The notes below the pieces were generated by a model. It did not search any database, was not told the DNA's origin, and was given only the letters and a program-made list of their open reading frames with translations. This document shows positions 31,501 to 40,902 of a stretch of 64,000 bases of DNA, one piece after another. Every line of letters starts with the position of its first letter. Within the stretch, counting starts at the first letter, position 1. The translations under genes were made by a program, and so were the position numbers. Source of the DNA: Paulinella micropora (Eukaryota; Cercozoa; Imbricatea; Euglyphida; Paulinellidae). The stretch spans positions 1-64,000 of the forward strand of contig WBZZ01000491.1 of assembly GCA_019918135.1 (NCBI GenBank). Reading direction: 5' to 3'.

Positions 31501-33206
31501 CGCGAGACCCCGCCGTATCGTGGCAGTGTAGAATCACACGCCAACCACGAGAAGCCGCCGACCACGCAGCCCGGCACGGACAGGTGCAGACACTGCTGCA
31601 AATAGTTCGACGGGTCGGCGGGGCCCAGCAGCCGTTCCGTGCCATATCCCATGGCGCACCTGCGCGCGGCTCCCGTGCTCGACGGGCACTCCTCCCACGT
31701 AAACGTGGCAGCGCACATGCACAAGCTCGAGTGCCTAAAGATGTACGCGGGAACAAGGCTGGGGAACCGGCTGGGCGTTTGCGTGGGCGTTCTGGTCACG
31801 GTCTTGGACGGACTCTCCGAGATCGTCTGCGTGCGCGACGGTGTTTTCGAAGGCGACATCGAGCGGCTGGGCGTGCGCGACGGCGACGGCCTCACGTCCA
31901 CCGGGTGCGCGTGCAGCGCGCGCGTCCGCGCCGACAGGTGGCACACCAGCTCCGACAAACGCTCCTCGCAGCGCTCGCCCACGTAGCCGTCGTCGCACTG
32001 GCACACGGCGTGCGGCTGTTCATTGCCGGTTCCGGTCCACCCGCGCTCGCACAGGCGCCCGTGGCCGCGGCAGAACGGGTGCGCGGCGCAGCAGCCCGCG
32101 TCACCGCGCGCGCTCGCCCAGCAGCGGCAGCCGTCAAACGCGCAGCCCAGGCGCCCGACGGCGCAGAACTCGGGGTCGGACTCCTCTGTAGCCCCCGGCG
32201 GCGACGCGAGCGCTAGTTCGTCGCTGCGGCACGGCGTGTGCGCCTCGCTCAGCAGGCTGCGGTCGCACGCGCGCAGCCGCAGCTGGCCGCTATCCGTACA
32301 GCCGGTGCGCGGCTCCTGCCAATCGATGGTGCTGGCACAGCCGGACGCCGCGGGCAGCTCGCCCCGGCAGGGCCAGCGGCAGAAGACGGTGCAGCGCCTG
32401 GGCGGCACAAACGACGTCGTGTTGTATGCAACTACGGGAGATTGCCTGCTGTCGCACAAAACGACGGTCTGCTCGGGCCCGCAGGGCTCCGCGGGCTGCG
32501 GGTCCGCGCCGGGGGTCAGCAGCCTCCGGGGCACGTCGGCGCAGGCGTCCTCGTACCGCGCGTCCGACGTCGAAGTGTCCCGCAGGTTCCCGACGACACG
32601 GCAGCAGTAGCGCCAGGCCGGAAAGCCCTCCGGTGCGCTCAGCGGCGTCGTTTCCGGCCCGCACACTACGGCCTGCCACTTGTAGAAGGTCCCGTTGGCA
32701 CTTGTTTCCTTGGTGACGGCCGCGACCGCCCACGACGGCAGCGCCAGCAAAGTTTCGGGCGCGCCGTCAAACAGACGCTCGAGCCGTGCAAGGTCGACCT
32801 CGTTCCACCACACCGTGATGTCTTCCTCGGACCACAGCCACGCCGTTGTGCGCCCGCCGGGGGGCCCGAGCCGCAGGCCTAGGATGCTGTCCGCGGCGGC
32901 CTGGACCTGCCGCAGGTCGAGCGGCGAGCACAGCAGCGTGTAGGCCTCGAGCGTGGTCTTGGGCACGGGGCAATTGTCGCCGTACAGGGCGCGCGGGTTC
33001 GGCGAGCACCACCACAACGCCGTAATTCGGCCGGTGCCGTTCCACTGGCGGCAGTGGTTGTTGGACAGCAGCGGCACGGGCGCAAAGTCGTCGGACCAGC
33101 CGGGGTACGCGGCCGTCAGGTTCAGTGAGGATTGCCACGAGACCGTGCTAGGCACGCCGCCGAGTGTGTTGGCGCCGGCGAACGACAGCAACCACAGCGG
33201 CCACAT
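28532..33206 (-). pseudogene. Giant secreted surface protein with Ser/Thr/Pro spacers and EGF-like module, frameshifted
   Basis: The best start is the ATG at 33206, followed by MWPLWLLSFAGANTLGG, a clear signal peptide. The first 1000 or so residues hold a Cys-rich N-domain, an EGF-like module (CQCDDGYVGERCEE near residue 430), and Ser/Thr/Pro spacers (SPSRTPSRSMSPSKTPSR). These spacers alternate with Cys-containing modules that start CL...C (GQCLSLFQDSLSFKEC, SCLRPGTASWGDCG), somewhat like ricin-type lectin repeats. A 106-bp tandem duplication (30172-30370) shifts the frame. The second part is open from 30313 to 28532 and adds more spacers and a last Cys module. It would be over 1500 residues. 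Such S/T-P spacer proteins are typical of surface proteins in large algal and protist viruses. No transmembrane anchor is obvious. Confidence 0.6.
30172..30370. repeat. 106-bp tandem duplication inside the surface protein gene
   Basis: Two identical 93-bp units (30172-30264 and 30278-30370) are separated by 13 bp, giving a period of 106 bp. Because 106 is not a multiple of three, the duplication puts everything downstream on the minus strand out of frame. Confidence 0.9.
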
Positions 33207-33548
33207 GACGACTTTTATTTTCTGAACAAAAAATATTTCCCTTCCCGCCTTTTTTTCCTTCCTTTTTTTCTTCAAGGTCGTTCAACTGCTTCTCTTTTTA
33301 TTTTTTTTTGCCAAGGCGCAAAAAAACAGAACCTGCGGGGGAGGGGATCGGAAAGAGAAAGAGAGAAAACAAGGGGGGAGTTGGTGGGCAGGAGGGGGGA
33401 AAGGGCAAAGTCTAGCCCTTCGTCCGCTAAACATTGTTTGTTCCCCGCCTTCTTTTTTGTACTCCCTCTCTCTGACTTTCTTTATAACCTTTTTCAGGAG
33501 AGATATCTACTTTAAAAGCGGGCCCTTGGTTTTCTTTGCACAGCGGCA

Positions 33549-34622
33549 ATGACGGCGGTTTCGGTGAGATGTTTCCAGATTGACTCCAACGGATGGTACA
33601 AGCCTGATTACATTACGGAGAATGTCGAAATCGGAGATTGGCAAGATTTACCGGCTCTGTACAAGATTATCCGCGACGTGCTGAAGATTGACGCCAAGAC
33701 ACCTTTGCGCCTCCAGCGACATGGCGATACAGCAGCAGAGGTACGCGAAGATATAAATAAAGGGGAATGCATCCGGTTTGACGCGACAAAAAAGGAGGCT
33801 AAGAAGTACCCGTTCGAATCGGAAGGCACGGTCAGAGTGACGCTCGAGACAACCTGCGAGTGGGGGTACAACAGACATGGCAAACAAGTGTACGAGCAGG
33901 GACGTGCCTCTATTACTATCCATGAAAGCAATCAGCACGTAGAACGCCGGCCTCTTTGGAATGACAAAAAGCTCCTATCTGTACCTCTGGTGAGGATAAA
34001 ATACAGTGACAATTTTGAAAGAGATGCTGCTTTTTACAGTGAATATTTTAATTTTGCGGCGGAGCAGCTGGCGTTGGCGTTGGACAAGCTTGTGAAAGAT
34101 GTACCAGCCTGCGCCATAGAAAAAATAGATGGCGTGCTCACACTGGACAAAATATTATCAGAAATAAACACAAAGAGAGAGCGCCTGTTCGCTCCGTATT
34201 CGGATAGCAAAGCCAAGCCTACACAGCCGCCGGAGAATGAGGACAAGGTGGTAGGCCTGATGAAAGAGTTCCTACGAAATAACCGTCATGCCTTTATTGC
34301 AAGGATTCCTAGGATTCCCTCTGAGTGGCGCACAGAACTGGGCGAGGTCGAAGACTGGGAGCAGTTACGGCTTGCGTGCTACCGTCTAGGTTACAACGTG
34401 GTGCGCCTGTTAATGTTTTTTGTGCGGGCCTGGAGCATGTCTCCTGACGTCCTGGACTTTCTGGTCAAACCACTGAATGGGGTTGTCTCTATCATGAATC
34501 GAAGCAAGCGCGCAGACGTATTGCTGACGAAAGTGATAAGAGAAACAACGGGCGTGTGGGTGGATCCAGATGGTCGTGTCTTGAGCTCCAGAAGTTGCAA
34601 GAGTTGTGGTAAATACCTGTAA
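33549..34622 (+). CDS. Unknown protein, 357 residues
   Basis: An intact frame with a clear start (MTAVSVRCFQIDSNGWYKPD) about 340 bp from the divergent surface-protein start. It is mixed alpha/beta, Lys-rich, with no signal peptide or membrane segment, and a Cys pair in the last residues (SCKSCGKYL). An acidic-basic middle (KREKLF-type charged region) separates two globular halves. Base composition is lower in GC than its neighbours. The stop TAA is overlapped by an AATAAA signal at 34622. Not recognised. It could be a structural or replication protein of the block. Confidence 0.7.
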   Translation: MTAVSVRCFQIDSNGWYKPDYITENVEIGDWQDLPALYKIIRDVLKIDAKTPLRLQRHGDTAAEVREDINKGECIRFDATKKEAKKYPFESEGTVRVTLETTCEWGYNRHGKQVYEQGRASITIHESNQHVERRPLWNDKKLLSVPLVRIKYSDNFERDAAFYSEYFNFAAEQLALALDKLVKDVPACAIEKIDGVLTLDKILSEINTKRERLFAPYSDSKAKPTQPPENEDKVVGLMKEFLRNNRHAFIARIPRIPSEWRTELGEVEDWEQLRLACYRLGYNVVRLLMFFVRAWSMSPDVLDFLVKPLNGVVSIMNRSKRADVLLTKVIRETTGVWVDPDGRVLSSRSCKSCGKYL

Positions 34623-34627
34623 ATAAA
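34622..34627 (+). terminator. AATAAA polyadenylation signal overlapping the stop
   Basis: AATAAA shares its first A with the TAA stop of the 33549-34622 gene. It points to a eukaryotic 3' end with almost no 3' UTR, as in compact viral genomes. Confidence 0.6.
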
Positions 34628-34875
34628 GAAACTTTACTCCAAAGTATCAAAGGTCCGGTCCAGTTGTTAATATTTGAAATGAGATGTTCGTCAGTCAAAA
34701 AGACAACCAAAAGAGAGATAGAGAGAGAGAGAGAGAGCGAGCTTCTTCCGTACACTTCAATTCCTTTCTTTCTTCCAGACAAGAAGCCAAATCTATTGCT
34801 CTGTCCTCTTTGGCTCGAATCTTTGTAAAAGAAATATATTTTCTTTGTTGACTCGGTCTCAACCGGCTGGACCGG

Positions 34876-36138
34876 TCACAAAGCCAGGCTTCCTCCCACG
34901 AAACACTTGAACACCAAGAAGCTAGGCTCGAAACTAAAGTCCAGGCCGGGCGGCGCCTTACCTCCTTTCCTTTGCTGCGCTACGCGGTTCACCATTTCCA
35001 GCACGACCAGCCGCTGTTCACGCCCCAGGGGCCGCCGCAGGTAGGCGCTGGGGTTAGCACTCCAGTCCGCGACCGCGGAGGCATCGAGCGTAGTCACGCT
35101 CATGACAGCCAGGCCCCTGCTTGTTAGCGCCTCGTATTCCTGCTCGCGCCTCTCTCCTGGCACCAACAGGTAGAAGCGGCTCGTCTTCTGTTGCTTGCCG
35201 TACGACACCAGGGGCCCGAACTCATTCTCCAGCTCCGCCAGCACGGGGTCCGCCGCGCCGGCCCTCGCGGCGATAGCCTGCAGGCTCGACAGAAACTGCA
35301 GGGTACGGTCGGCGCCGTAGTAGCTCAGGTCGTCGATCACGCGCGCGGACTGCAGTTGGATCTGCCACAGGTTAGTGCAGCCCGAGGTCTGGCGCAGCCG
35401 CGCGAGCGTCCGCAGGGTGCGGGCACCGTCGTCCTCGTAAGTCCCGAGCTCTTCCTTTTCTTCTGCTTCTTCTTGTTGTTGTCCCCCTCGTGTGTGCAGC
35501 AGGGCCCGCAGCCGCCGGAGGTTGAGGGGCCCCCGCTCGCTGTACGTGCGGCACAGAGCGCAGTCGCAGTCCGAGTCGATCGGGTCCGAGATCAGCGCGC
35601 AGAGCCGGACGCCGCTCCGCCGGCCGAACAGCGCGGTGGCGGTTTCGGCCAGCAGCGCACGATTCCTCCGGGGGCTGCCCCTCCCGCACATCTGATCGTA
35701 GAAGGTCTGGCGCTTCCACAGGCCCAGGTTCAGCCCGACGGCCGCACAGCCGTAGCCGCGGCGGGTCCCGAACGACAGCACCGACAGGCCCTCTCCGTAG
35801 TCGCGCTGTGTAAACAACAGGACGCGGCGCCGATTGTTGTTCTCTGCCCAGGCAGAGCCCGCCATATCTCGCTTGAACACGCGACAGCTGATGCAATGGC
35901 ATTCGGTTGGCGGTCCGGGTTGTTTAAAAGCACAAGGGGCCCTGCGTTCCAGGGCACAGATCAGGCACGTGCAATTCGGGCGCCCGTTGCAGCTCTCCGA
36001 CAGGAACGCTAGCAGGCCGTAGTTGCCCTGCGCCCGTAGGTGGCCGCGCCCCAACAGGCGCAGGACGCCGGAGGCATCGGTCACGTTGTACCACAGGGTT
36101 GAACACGCGATGTCCGACAGCAAGGGCGGGCACGCCAT
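34876..36138 (-). CDS. Cys-rich protein with three C-x-C-x2-C motifs
   Basis: An intact 420-residue frame starting MACPPLLSDIACSTLWYN. Three copies of a C-x-C-x2-C motif (CTCLIC near residue 57, CHCISC near 80, CDCALC near 195) occur in the first half, each followed by a basic residue pair. They could each bind zinc. The second half is helical, with an acidic QQQEEAEEKEELG insertion near 220 and an Arg-rich end. No catalytic motif was recognised. The gene is on the minus strand facing the ERCC4 nuclease, with a G-tract minisatellite between them. A nucleic-acid-binding or structural role is a guess. Confidence 0.7.
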   Translation of the reverse strand: MACPPLLSDIACSTLWYNVTDASGVLRLLGRGHLRAQGNYGLLAFLSESCNGRPNCTCLICALERRAPCAFKQPGPPTECHCISCRVFKRDMAGSAWAENNNRRRVLLFTQRDYGEGLSVLSFGTRRGYGCAAVGLNLGLWKRQTFYDQMCGRGSPRRNRALLAETATALFGRRSGVRLCALISDPIDSDCDCALCRTYSERGPLNLRRLRALLHTRGGQQQEEAEEKEELGTYEDDGARTLRTLARLRQTSGCTNLWQIQLQSARVIDDLSYYGADRTLQFLSSLQAIAARAGAADPVLAELENEFGPLVSYGKQQKTSRFYLLVPGERREQEYEALTSRGLAVMSVTTLDASAVADWSANPSAYLRRPLGREQRLVVLEMVNRVAQQRKGGKAPPGLDFSFEPSFLVFKCFVGGSLAL

Positions 36139-36399
36139 CTTCTTTGTGTCGTTTGGTTCCCAAGGTCAAAAGAGAAAAACAGCAACCAAAGAAAAGACGG
36201 GCAGGGCGGGGGACAGGGCGAACGAGGGGGGGAGGGGGGGGGGGCAAGAAACGGGTCTTGTTCGGGAGAGCCCCAGACAGTGACGAGAGGGGTGGGGGCC
36301 AGCCCACACGGCGCCCCCTCCCCAAAAAAAAGCCCCCCGCAAAAATCACACCTGGCGTACGTTCAATCTTTAGTTAGGTTTAATTCGGAGTGGTGAGAG

Positions 36400-36520
36400 A
36401 GAAACAGAGGGGGGGGGGGGGCCGGATGGGGGGGGGGCCGGATGGGGGGGGGGCCGGATGGGGGGTGGGGCGGGGAGAGGGTGGGGCGGGGAGAGGGTGG
36501 GGGCGGAGGCAAGCAAAGAA
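36400..36520. repeat. G-tract minisatellite (CCGGATGGGGGG units)
   Basis: Three units of CCGGATGGGGGGGGG, then two units of a 16-bp GGGGCGGGGAGAGGGT motif, in the 560-bp gap between the Cys-rich protein and the nuclease. The rest of that gap (36140-36400 and 36520-36700) holds no gene. G4-forming potential is high. Confidence 0.85.
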
Positions 36521-36702
36521 AAAAAGGCGGCCGGAAAGACGTGCCCAGCTTTTTTTGTGTGTGTCGACGGGTTTATTCAAGAACGTTGTGATAGAAAGAC
36601 TGAGGGGAAAAGGCGGTCGGGCACCGGCCGAACAAAAAGATTGGGGGAGTTTCCGGCCAAGAGAATGCAGGAAAAGTTGGCGGACTCCTCGTCCCCGGGT
36701 TA

Positions 36703-37812
36703 CTAGCACCGGCAGGGCAGGCCGTTGGCGGTGCACGGCAGCACGCCCAAGCGACAGAAAAGCCTGGCCGCGAGCTTAGGGCCCAGCCGGCGGCCGCCCG
36801 CTTTCACGCGCAAGTCAGACAGTTCGCGCAGCGCGCGGCGCGGCCCGCGCGCCTCGGCGTCCTGGACCAGGCTCGCGACCGTGGGAAAGCGCGCATAAAT
36901 AGCCCTGGCCACCGCGGGGCTCACCCCGCGCACGGCCGCGTACACCCCCAGCCGCTCGGTCTCGTGCCCCCGCCGTACGGTCTTGGCGCGTTCCTGCACG
37001 ACGGCGTCCTGCAGCGACGCGACGGTTCCGGCCGACACCCAGACCCGGAACAAGTTCAGCAGCAGCAGCGCCGAATGGAACGCGTGCGCCGTTGTCAGCC
37101 ACAGCAGGCCGTACCGCATGGTCGTGCTGCTCTCGGCGGCCCGCAACATCGTGGCGAGCCCGGGCTCGAGCGCCCCGTTGCGCGACAGGGTGCTGCGCAC
37201 GGGCGCCAACAACCCGCAAGACGAGTCGCTCTGCAGCAGCCACGCGGGGCTCTCGAGTATGTAGCCCGCGGCCGCCGAGCGTGCGCCGGCCCACTCCGCC
37301 AGCGCCAGCCGCTGCGTCTGGAAACGGCCCGACCTGATGGACTGCACGCAGTCGTCGGCGCGCTTGCGCTCGAACACTCGCTCGACGTCGGTACCGCGCC
37401 GGAACGCTATGTCGCCCACCTGCAGCGTTTCGACCCTGACGAACGGCAGCTGCCCCAGGCACTGCACCAGGAACTTCTCTCGGTGATCGAGCACTAGCAG
37501 CGCGGCTACAGGCGCGGGCGCCGCGAACCACGAGCGCGGGCCGCTCTTGAGCTCCTGGTCGCTCAGCCGCGCCAGTTCGGCTGAGATTTCTGCCTTGTGC
37601 GCCGCCTGGGCGCCGGCCAGAAGCGGCGCAGTGGGCGCCGCCCAGGCGACCGTAACAAAGCGGTGCCAGAAGTCTCGCAGCCCGTTGATGTCAGGGAAGT
37701 CCGAGCGCTTCTTCGAGCCCCCGGCGGCGGCCCACGCCTGCCAGCATGCACCAGTGCCACAAGCTTGCTCGGCGATCCAGGCCGAACGGCCCCACCAGTT
37801 GTCGTGCTCCAT
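36703..37812 (-). CDS. XPF/Mus81-family (ERCC4) nuclease
   Basis: A 369-residue protein. Residues about 108-170 are an ERCC4 nuclease domain with all key elements: LDHRE (108-112), GD (133-134), ERK-x3-D (148-154), then SIRSGRFQTQRL. This is the active-site architecture of XPF, Mus81 and related structure-specific endonucleases, which cut branched DNA. Residues about 295-355 resemble a tandem helix-hairpin-helix ending (GVSPAVARAIYARFPTVASL). The N-terminal 100 residues are unassigned, and there is no helicase domain. Similar short ERCC4 nucleases occur in large DNA viruses, where they resolve replication intermediates. The catalytic residues look intact. Confidence 0.8.
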   Translation of the reverse strand: MEHDNWWGRSAWIAEQACGTGACWQAWAAAGGSKKRSDFPDINGLRDFWHRFVTVAWAAPTAPLLAGAQAAHKAEISAELARLSDQELKSGPRSWFAAPAPVAALLVLDHREKFLVQCLGQLPFVRVETLQVGDIAFRRGTDVERVFERKRADDCVQSIRSGRFQTQRLALAEWAGARSAAAGYILESPAWLLQSDSSCGLLAPVRSTLSRNGALEPGLATMLRAAESSTTMRYGLLWLTTAHAFHSALLLLNLFRVWVSAGTVASLQDAVVQERAKTVRRGHETERLGVYAAVRGVSPAVARAIYARFPTVASLVQDAEARGPRRALRELSDLRVKAGGRRLGPKLAARLFCRLGVLPCTANGLPCRC

Positions 37813-37839
37813 GTTTTGGCTTTTGCGGAGGTTTGTGCG

Positions 37840-38300
37840 GCCCTCTCCCCCTTTCTTTCCCCCCCCCCCCCCCCCCGCCGCGCCCCCCGACCCCCCTTTC
37901 TTCGGGAAGAAGATAAAGGCGAGCGCGCGGGGGAAGGGGAAACAACCTTTGTCACAGAAAAAACATTCCCTCCCGCCCTCCCTAATCTTTCCCGCCCTCC
38001 CTAGCTTTCCCCCCCGCGCCCGCTTTCCCCGCGTCTCCGTGCGAGAAGAAGCGGGGGGGGGGGGGGGGGGGTTTCGGCGGAGGAAAGACAGGGCCGCAGA
38101 AAAGAGCCTTCCCCCCCTCAGCGCGGACCAAGTGCGGAATGGCGGGAAGAAAGAAAAATGCGCGGCCGCTGGTCATAAGCTCCCTCTCCCCCCCTTTCTC
38201 GCTCATTCTCTCTCTCTATAGTCTTTATTTTTCTGTTCCTCTTGCTTTCTTTTCTGCCGTTCCGCACACTTTCCTTTCGCCTTGCGTAGAGCCGGACCGG
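37840..38300. other. Poly-C/poly-G intergenic region
   Basis: Contains a C tract of about 17 near 37860 and a G tract of about 20 near 38050, then CT-rich sequence. No gene supported. The nuclease and the 38308 gene diverge from here. Confidence 0.6.
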
Positions 38301-38307
38301 CAGTTCC

Positions 38308-39003
38308 ATGAGGTTAGCGTACCTTGGGCAGCACGCCACGTCGCCCTTCATGCTCGCCTTCACGAGGCCAAATGGTGGGGCCCAGCTGTTGTTGGTCGCC
38401 TTCGTGTACGTGACCTTGCTCAAGGGCAAGGCCCAGAAGTCGCGGCTGGAAGAAAGGAAATTGCGGCTCTACCCGGCGCCGGCGCCGGCCGGCCCCAAGC
38501 GCCCCAAGCTGTCCGTGGGCAAGATCATCGGGCGCGCGGACAGCCTGCGACAGCTACGACACGAATGGGACAGGCTGCACTACACTGTCATAGGAATACC
38601 CCCCGGCGGCCTCGACAACGACGGTAGAGAGGAAGTCTTTTACCGCAAGTGGAGAAAGTGCATGATGGGCTTTTGTCAACAGGAGGCGCCCTTGGAGGCG
38701 CTGATCAAGTACACGACCGAACATTGGAACCTGCAGCCGCCGCACACGACAGTGGACAACTGCGAATGGTTCCCCCGGCGCCCACAGGCGACCGAAAGTG
38801 CCTGGCTCAGGCTGTGGCTGGGCGAAGACGCGCCGCCGGCCGCTGGGCCTCCGGCCGACGTACTGTCCGCTAGCTTAGACCAGGCTATCAGGCACTGCGT
38901 CAGCAGCATCAGCGCCTTTCTTGATCTTTCGCGGACTCTAAATCCGACGGAGGTGGGCGCGCTAATAGTCAATTTTAAGAGCAGCCAACATTTTTTTAAA
39001 TAA
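38308..39003 (+). CDS. Unknown protein, 231 residues
   Basis: An intact frame starting MRLAYLGQHATSPFMLAF. A basic Pro/Ala region (residues about 50-70) is followed by a helical, Trp-rich middle (KWRKCMMGFCQQEAP) and a helical end. A hydrophobic stretch near residue 30 is short for a membrane span. The stop TAA is embedded in an AATAAA signal (38999-39004). It is convergent with the small membrane protein. No family recognised. Confidence 0.65.
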   Translation: MRLAYLGQHATSPFMLAFTRPNGGAQLLLVAFVYVTLLKGKAQKSRLEERKLRLYPAPAPAGPKRPKLSVGKIIGRADSLRQLRHEWDRLHYTVIGIPPGGLDNDGREEVFYRKWRKCMMGFCQQEAPLEALIKYTTEHWNLQPPHTTVDNCEWFPRRPQATESAWLRLWLGEDAPPAAGPPADVLSASLDQAIRHCVSSISAFLDLSRTLNPTEVGALIVNFKSSQHFFK

Positions 39004-39004
39004 A
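38999..39004 (+). terminator. AATAAA signal embedded in the stop codon
   Basis: AATAAA contains the TAA stop of the 38308-39003 gene, a second example of minimal 3' ends in the block. Confidence 0.6.
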
Positions 39005-39028
39005 GACTTTTGGTTTTTTTTTTGGTGG

Positions 39029-39334
39029 CTACTGGTACAAATGCAAGACAAGAGAGCCGTTCGAGTTGTGGTCGGACATGACAGACGTTATTCTACTCCA
39101 GCGGATGTTCTTGTTAGTCCACAGAGGGTGTTTCTTGCTGGGCCTGCAACTGAGGTCTTCCGCGCTGGCATTAGGGGGCTGTGGCTGTGGCTGGTTGGAG
39201 TGGCGTCGGCGAACCTTGCACAAGATCAGTAGCACGGTTGCAACCAGCGCCGCGGAGCTTGCCCGCCACGCCGTGGCGGCCCAATCCGCCGCGATCAGGT
39301 CGGGGGCCCAGGCAGGGATTAGCGTCGTGAGCAT
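39029..39334 (-). CDS. Small single-pass membrane protein
   Basis: A 101-residue protein. Residues about 20-40 (ASSAALVATVLLILCKVRRR) form a transmembrane helix followed by basic residues, so the C-terminal 60 residues are probably cytosolic. The end is polar (SDHNSNGSLVLHLYQ). The frame is intact and lies tail-to-tail with the 231-residue gene. Function unknown. Virion membrane proteins often look like this. Confidence 0.55.
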   Translation of the reverse strand: MLTTLIPAWAPDLIAADWAATAWRASSAALVATVLLILCKVRRRHSNQPQPQPPNASAEDLSCRPSKKHPLWTNKNIRWSRITSVMSDHNSNGSLVLHLYQ

Positions 39335-39339
39335 CCGGG

Positions 39340-39790
39340 AGAGGGGTGTGTGTGGGTTTGTGCGCCCCGGTTTTTAAGCAACAAAAGGAGGTTGACGGTC
39401 AGCTTTTTTTTGGGTGATGGCAGCCAGGAGCGAGGGGGGGGGGTGGGACAGAAAGAGAGACGTGGGGAAAGAGGGCGAATGGGGTGAGGGAAGCTTCGGG
39501 AGGATTGTTTCTTTTTAAACATAGGAGTGCACAGAAAAAGAAGCAGGGGCTGGGGCAAATTCTGTGGGGAGGGGGGAAGGGAAGGGCTTGCCAGACAGAG
39601 GGAGAGAGAGCGGGGGGGGGGGGGGGGGGAGCCGTAGTGGTGCGTGCCCTCTCACGGCCCACAAGTGTCAGAACGTTTATCGGACATTCTTGTGCATGTT
39701 TTTGAGACCAAAAAGTAAAAAAAAAAGCAACACGCTCCTGATTCCCCGACCGAGCGAACCGAAGAAACAATACCTGGGGGCTCAAATATA
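39340..39790. other. Intergenic region with G tracts
   Basis: Only low-complexity Pro/Gly-type frames. A run of about 18 G lies near 39612. No gene supported. Confidence 0.6.
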
Positions 39791-39793
39791 ACG

Positions 39794-40444
39794 ATGGGCA
39801 AGGAACTGCCCGTGACCTGGACTATCCGCCTGCTGTGCTCGGCCGAGCTCTGGGTGTACGTCACTTGCGTGGCTTTCACCAGCGCACGCTCCGCCTGCCA
39901 GCAGTGCCTGCTTTCTATCGTGTGCTACTCGATCTCAACGGCGCTGGTAGGGCTCAGGCGCGCCATCATCTGGTTTGTGTATAACGTTCGCAAGAGGGAA
40001 AGTCACCATGCCAGACATGCTCACGTCATCACGCAATGCGCCCAATTGCTGCGCGTAGTCACGCTCCTGCAGCTGGGGTGGTCGCGCTTTCAGCTGCACC
40101 TGCTCGTGCTAGCCATTACCAACATTACGGGTCCCGCCGCGCTCGTCACCCTCCGCTTGCTACGAGCTCTGATGTCCATTGTGGTCGTAGCCAACGTCGC
40201 GTACAAGAACAGCGGCCCCACAGCCATGAACGCCCTGAAGTGCCTGATGACGGCAGTGGTGGTAGGGCTCAACATAGCCGAGATGTGCTTGGAGACACCG
40301 GCGCGCGTGGTGATGGGTTTGCTGGAGATTTCGATCACTTTGTTGTTCCTGGCCTGCGCGCTGCAGAAAGACGAGTATTGGACTTCGCTCGCTCTGGCCT
40401 GCACAGTGACTGACTTGTACTACGCGGTCAGTTTGGTTTATTGA
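39794..40444 (+). CDS. Multi-pass membrane protein
   Basis: A 216-residue protein with about five or six hydrophobic segments (for example LVGLRRAIIWFVYNV, LVVTLLQLG-type, ALMSIVVVANVAY, MTAVVVGLNIA, ITLLFLACAL). There is no cleavable signal. A basic loop (RKRESHHARHAHV) near residue 70 separates the first pair from the rest. No family recognised. A virion or host-membrane protein is a reasonable guess. Confidence 0.65.
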   Translation: MGKELPVTWTIRLLCSAELWVYVTCVAFTSARSACQQCLLSIVCYSISTALVGLRRAIIWFVYNVRKRESHHARHAHVITQCAQLLRVVTLLQLGWSRFQLHLLVLAITNITGPAALVTLRLLRALMSIVVVANVAYKNSGPTAMNALKCLMTAVVVGLNIAEMCLETPARVVMGLLEISITLLFLACALQKDEYWTSLALACTVTDLYYAVSLVY

Positions 40445-40449
40445 GCACA

Positions 40450-40900
40450 CACCACAGCAAGGCGGCGTTGTGTATTCCTCGCCCCCAAAACAAAGCCTCC
40501 CCCGCTAGCGCCAAAAAAAACAAGATCATCGCTGCAAGGAAGTTACGGGGGGGGGACCTGCACGCAGACAGAGTAAAGTACCCCAAGTCTGCGGGCAGGG
40601 GGGGGGGGGGGAGGGGCGCGGGTGGTACAAGAAGAAAGCAGCAGTGCTAACAAAAAAAAAGAAGGCTTTGGTGACGGGGGGGGAAGGAGCGCGCGGGGGG
40701 GGGGGGGGAGCCATCCAACGGGGGGGGGCCGACAGCCCTTGCCCTTTTCGGGGGGTGGGGACCCGCCCAACGAGGGGAAAAGCGCCGGGGGGGGGGGGGG
40801 AAGGGACCGCGCGGTTGTTGGTTTTTGTATATAGCAAGCACGGGGGGGGGGGGGGGTTCCCGCCCCCGACACATAACCAAAGGGGGGCAGCAGCGGGAGC
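40450..40900. other. Intergenic region with several G tracts
   Basis: Repeated G runs of 8-13 (near 40600, 40690, 40790, 40845) between the membrane protein and the FEN1-like gene. Frames here are low-complexity. No gene supported. Confidence 0.6.
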
Positions 40901-40902
40901 AA

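Noticed and set aside
36140-36700. Gly-rich frames between the Cys-rich protein and the nuclease
   Set aside because: Produced by the G-tract minisatellite.
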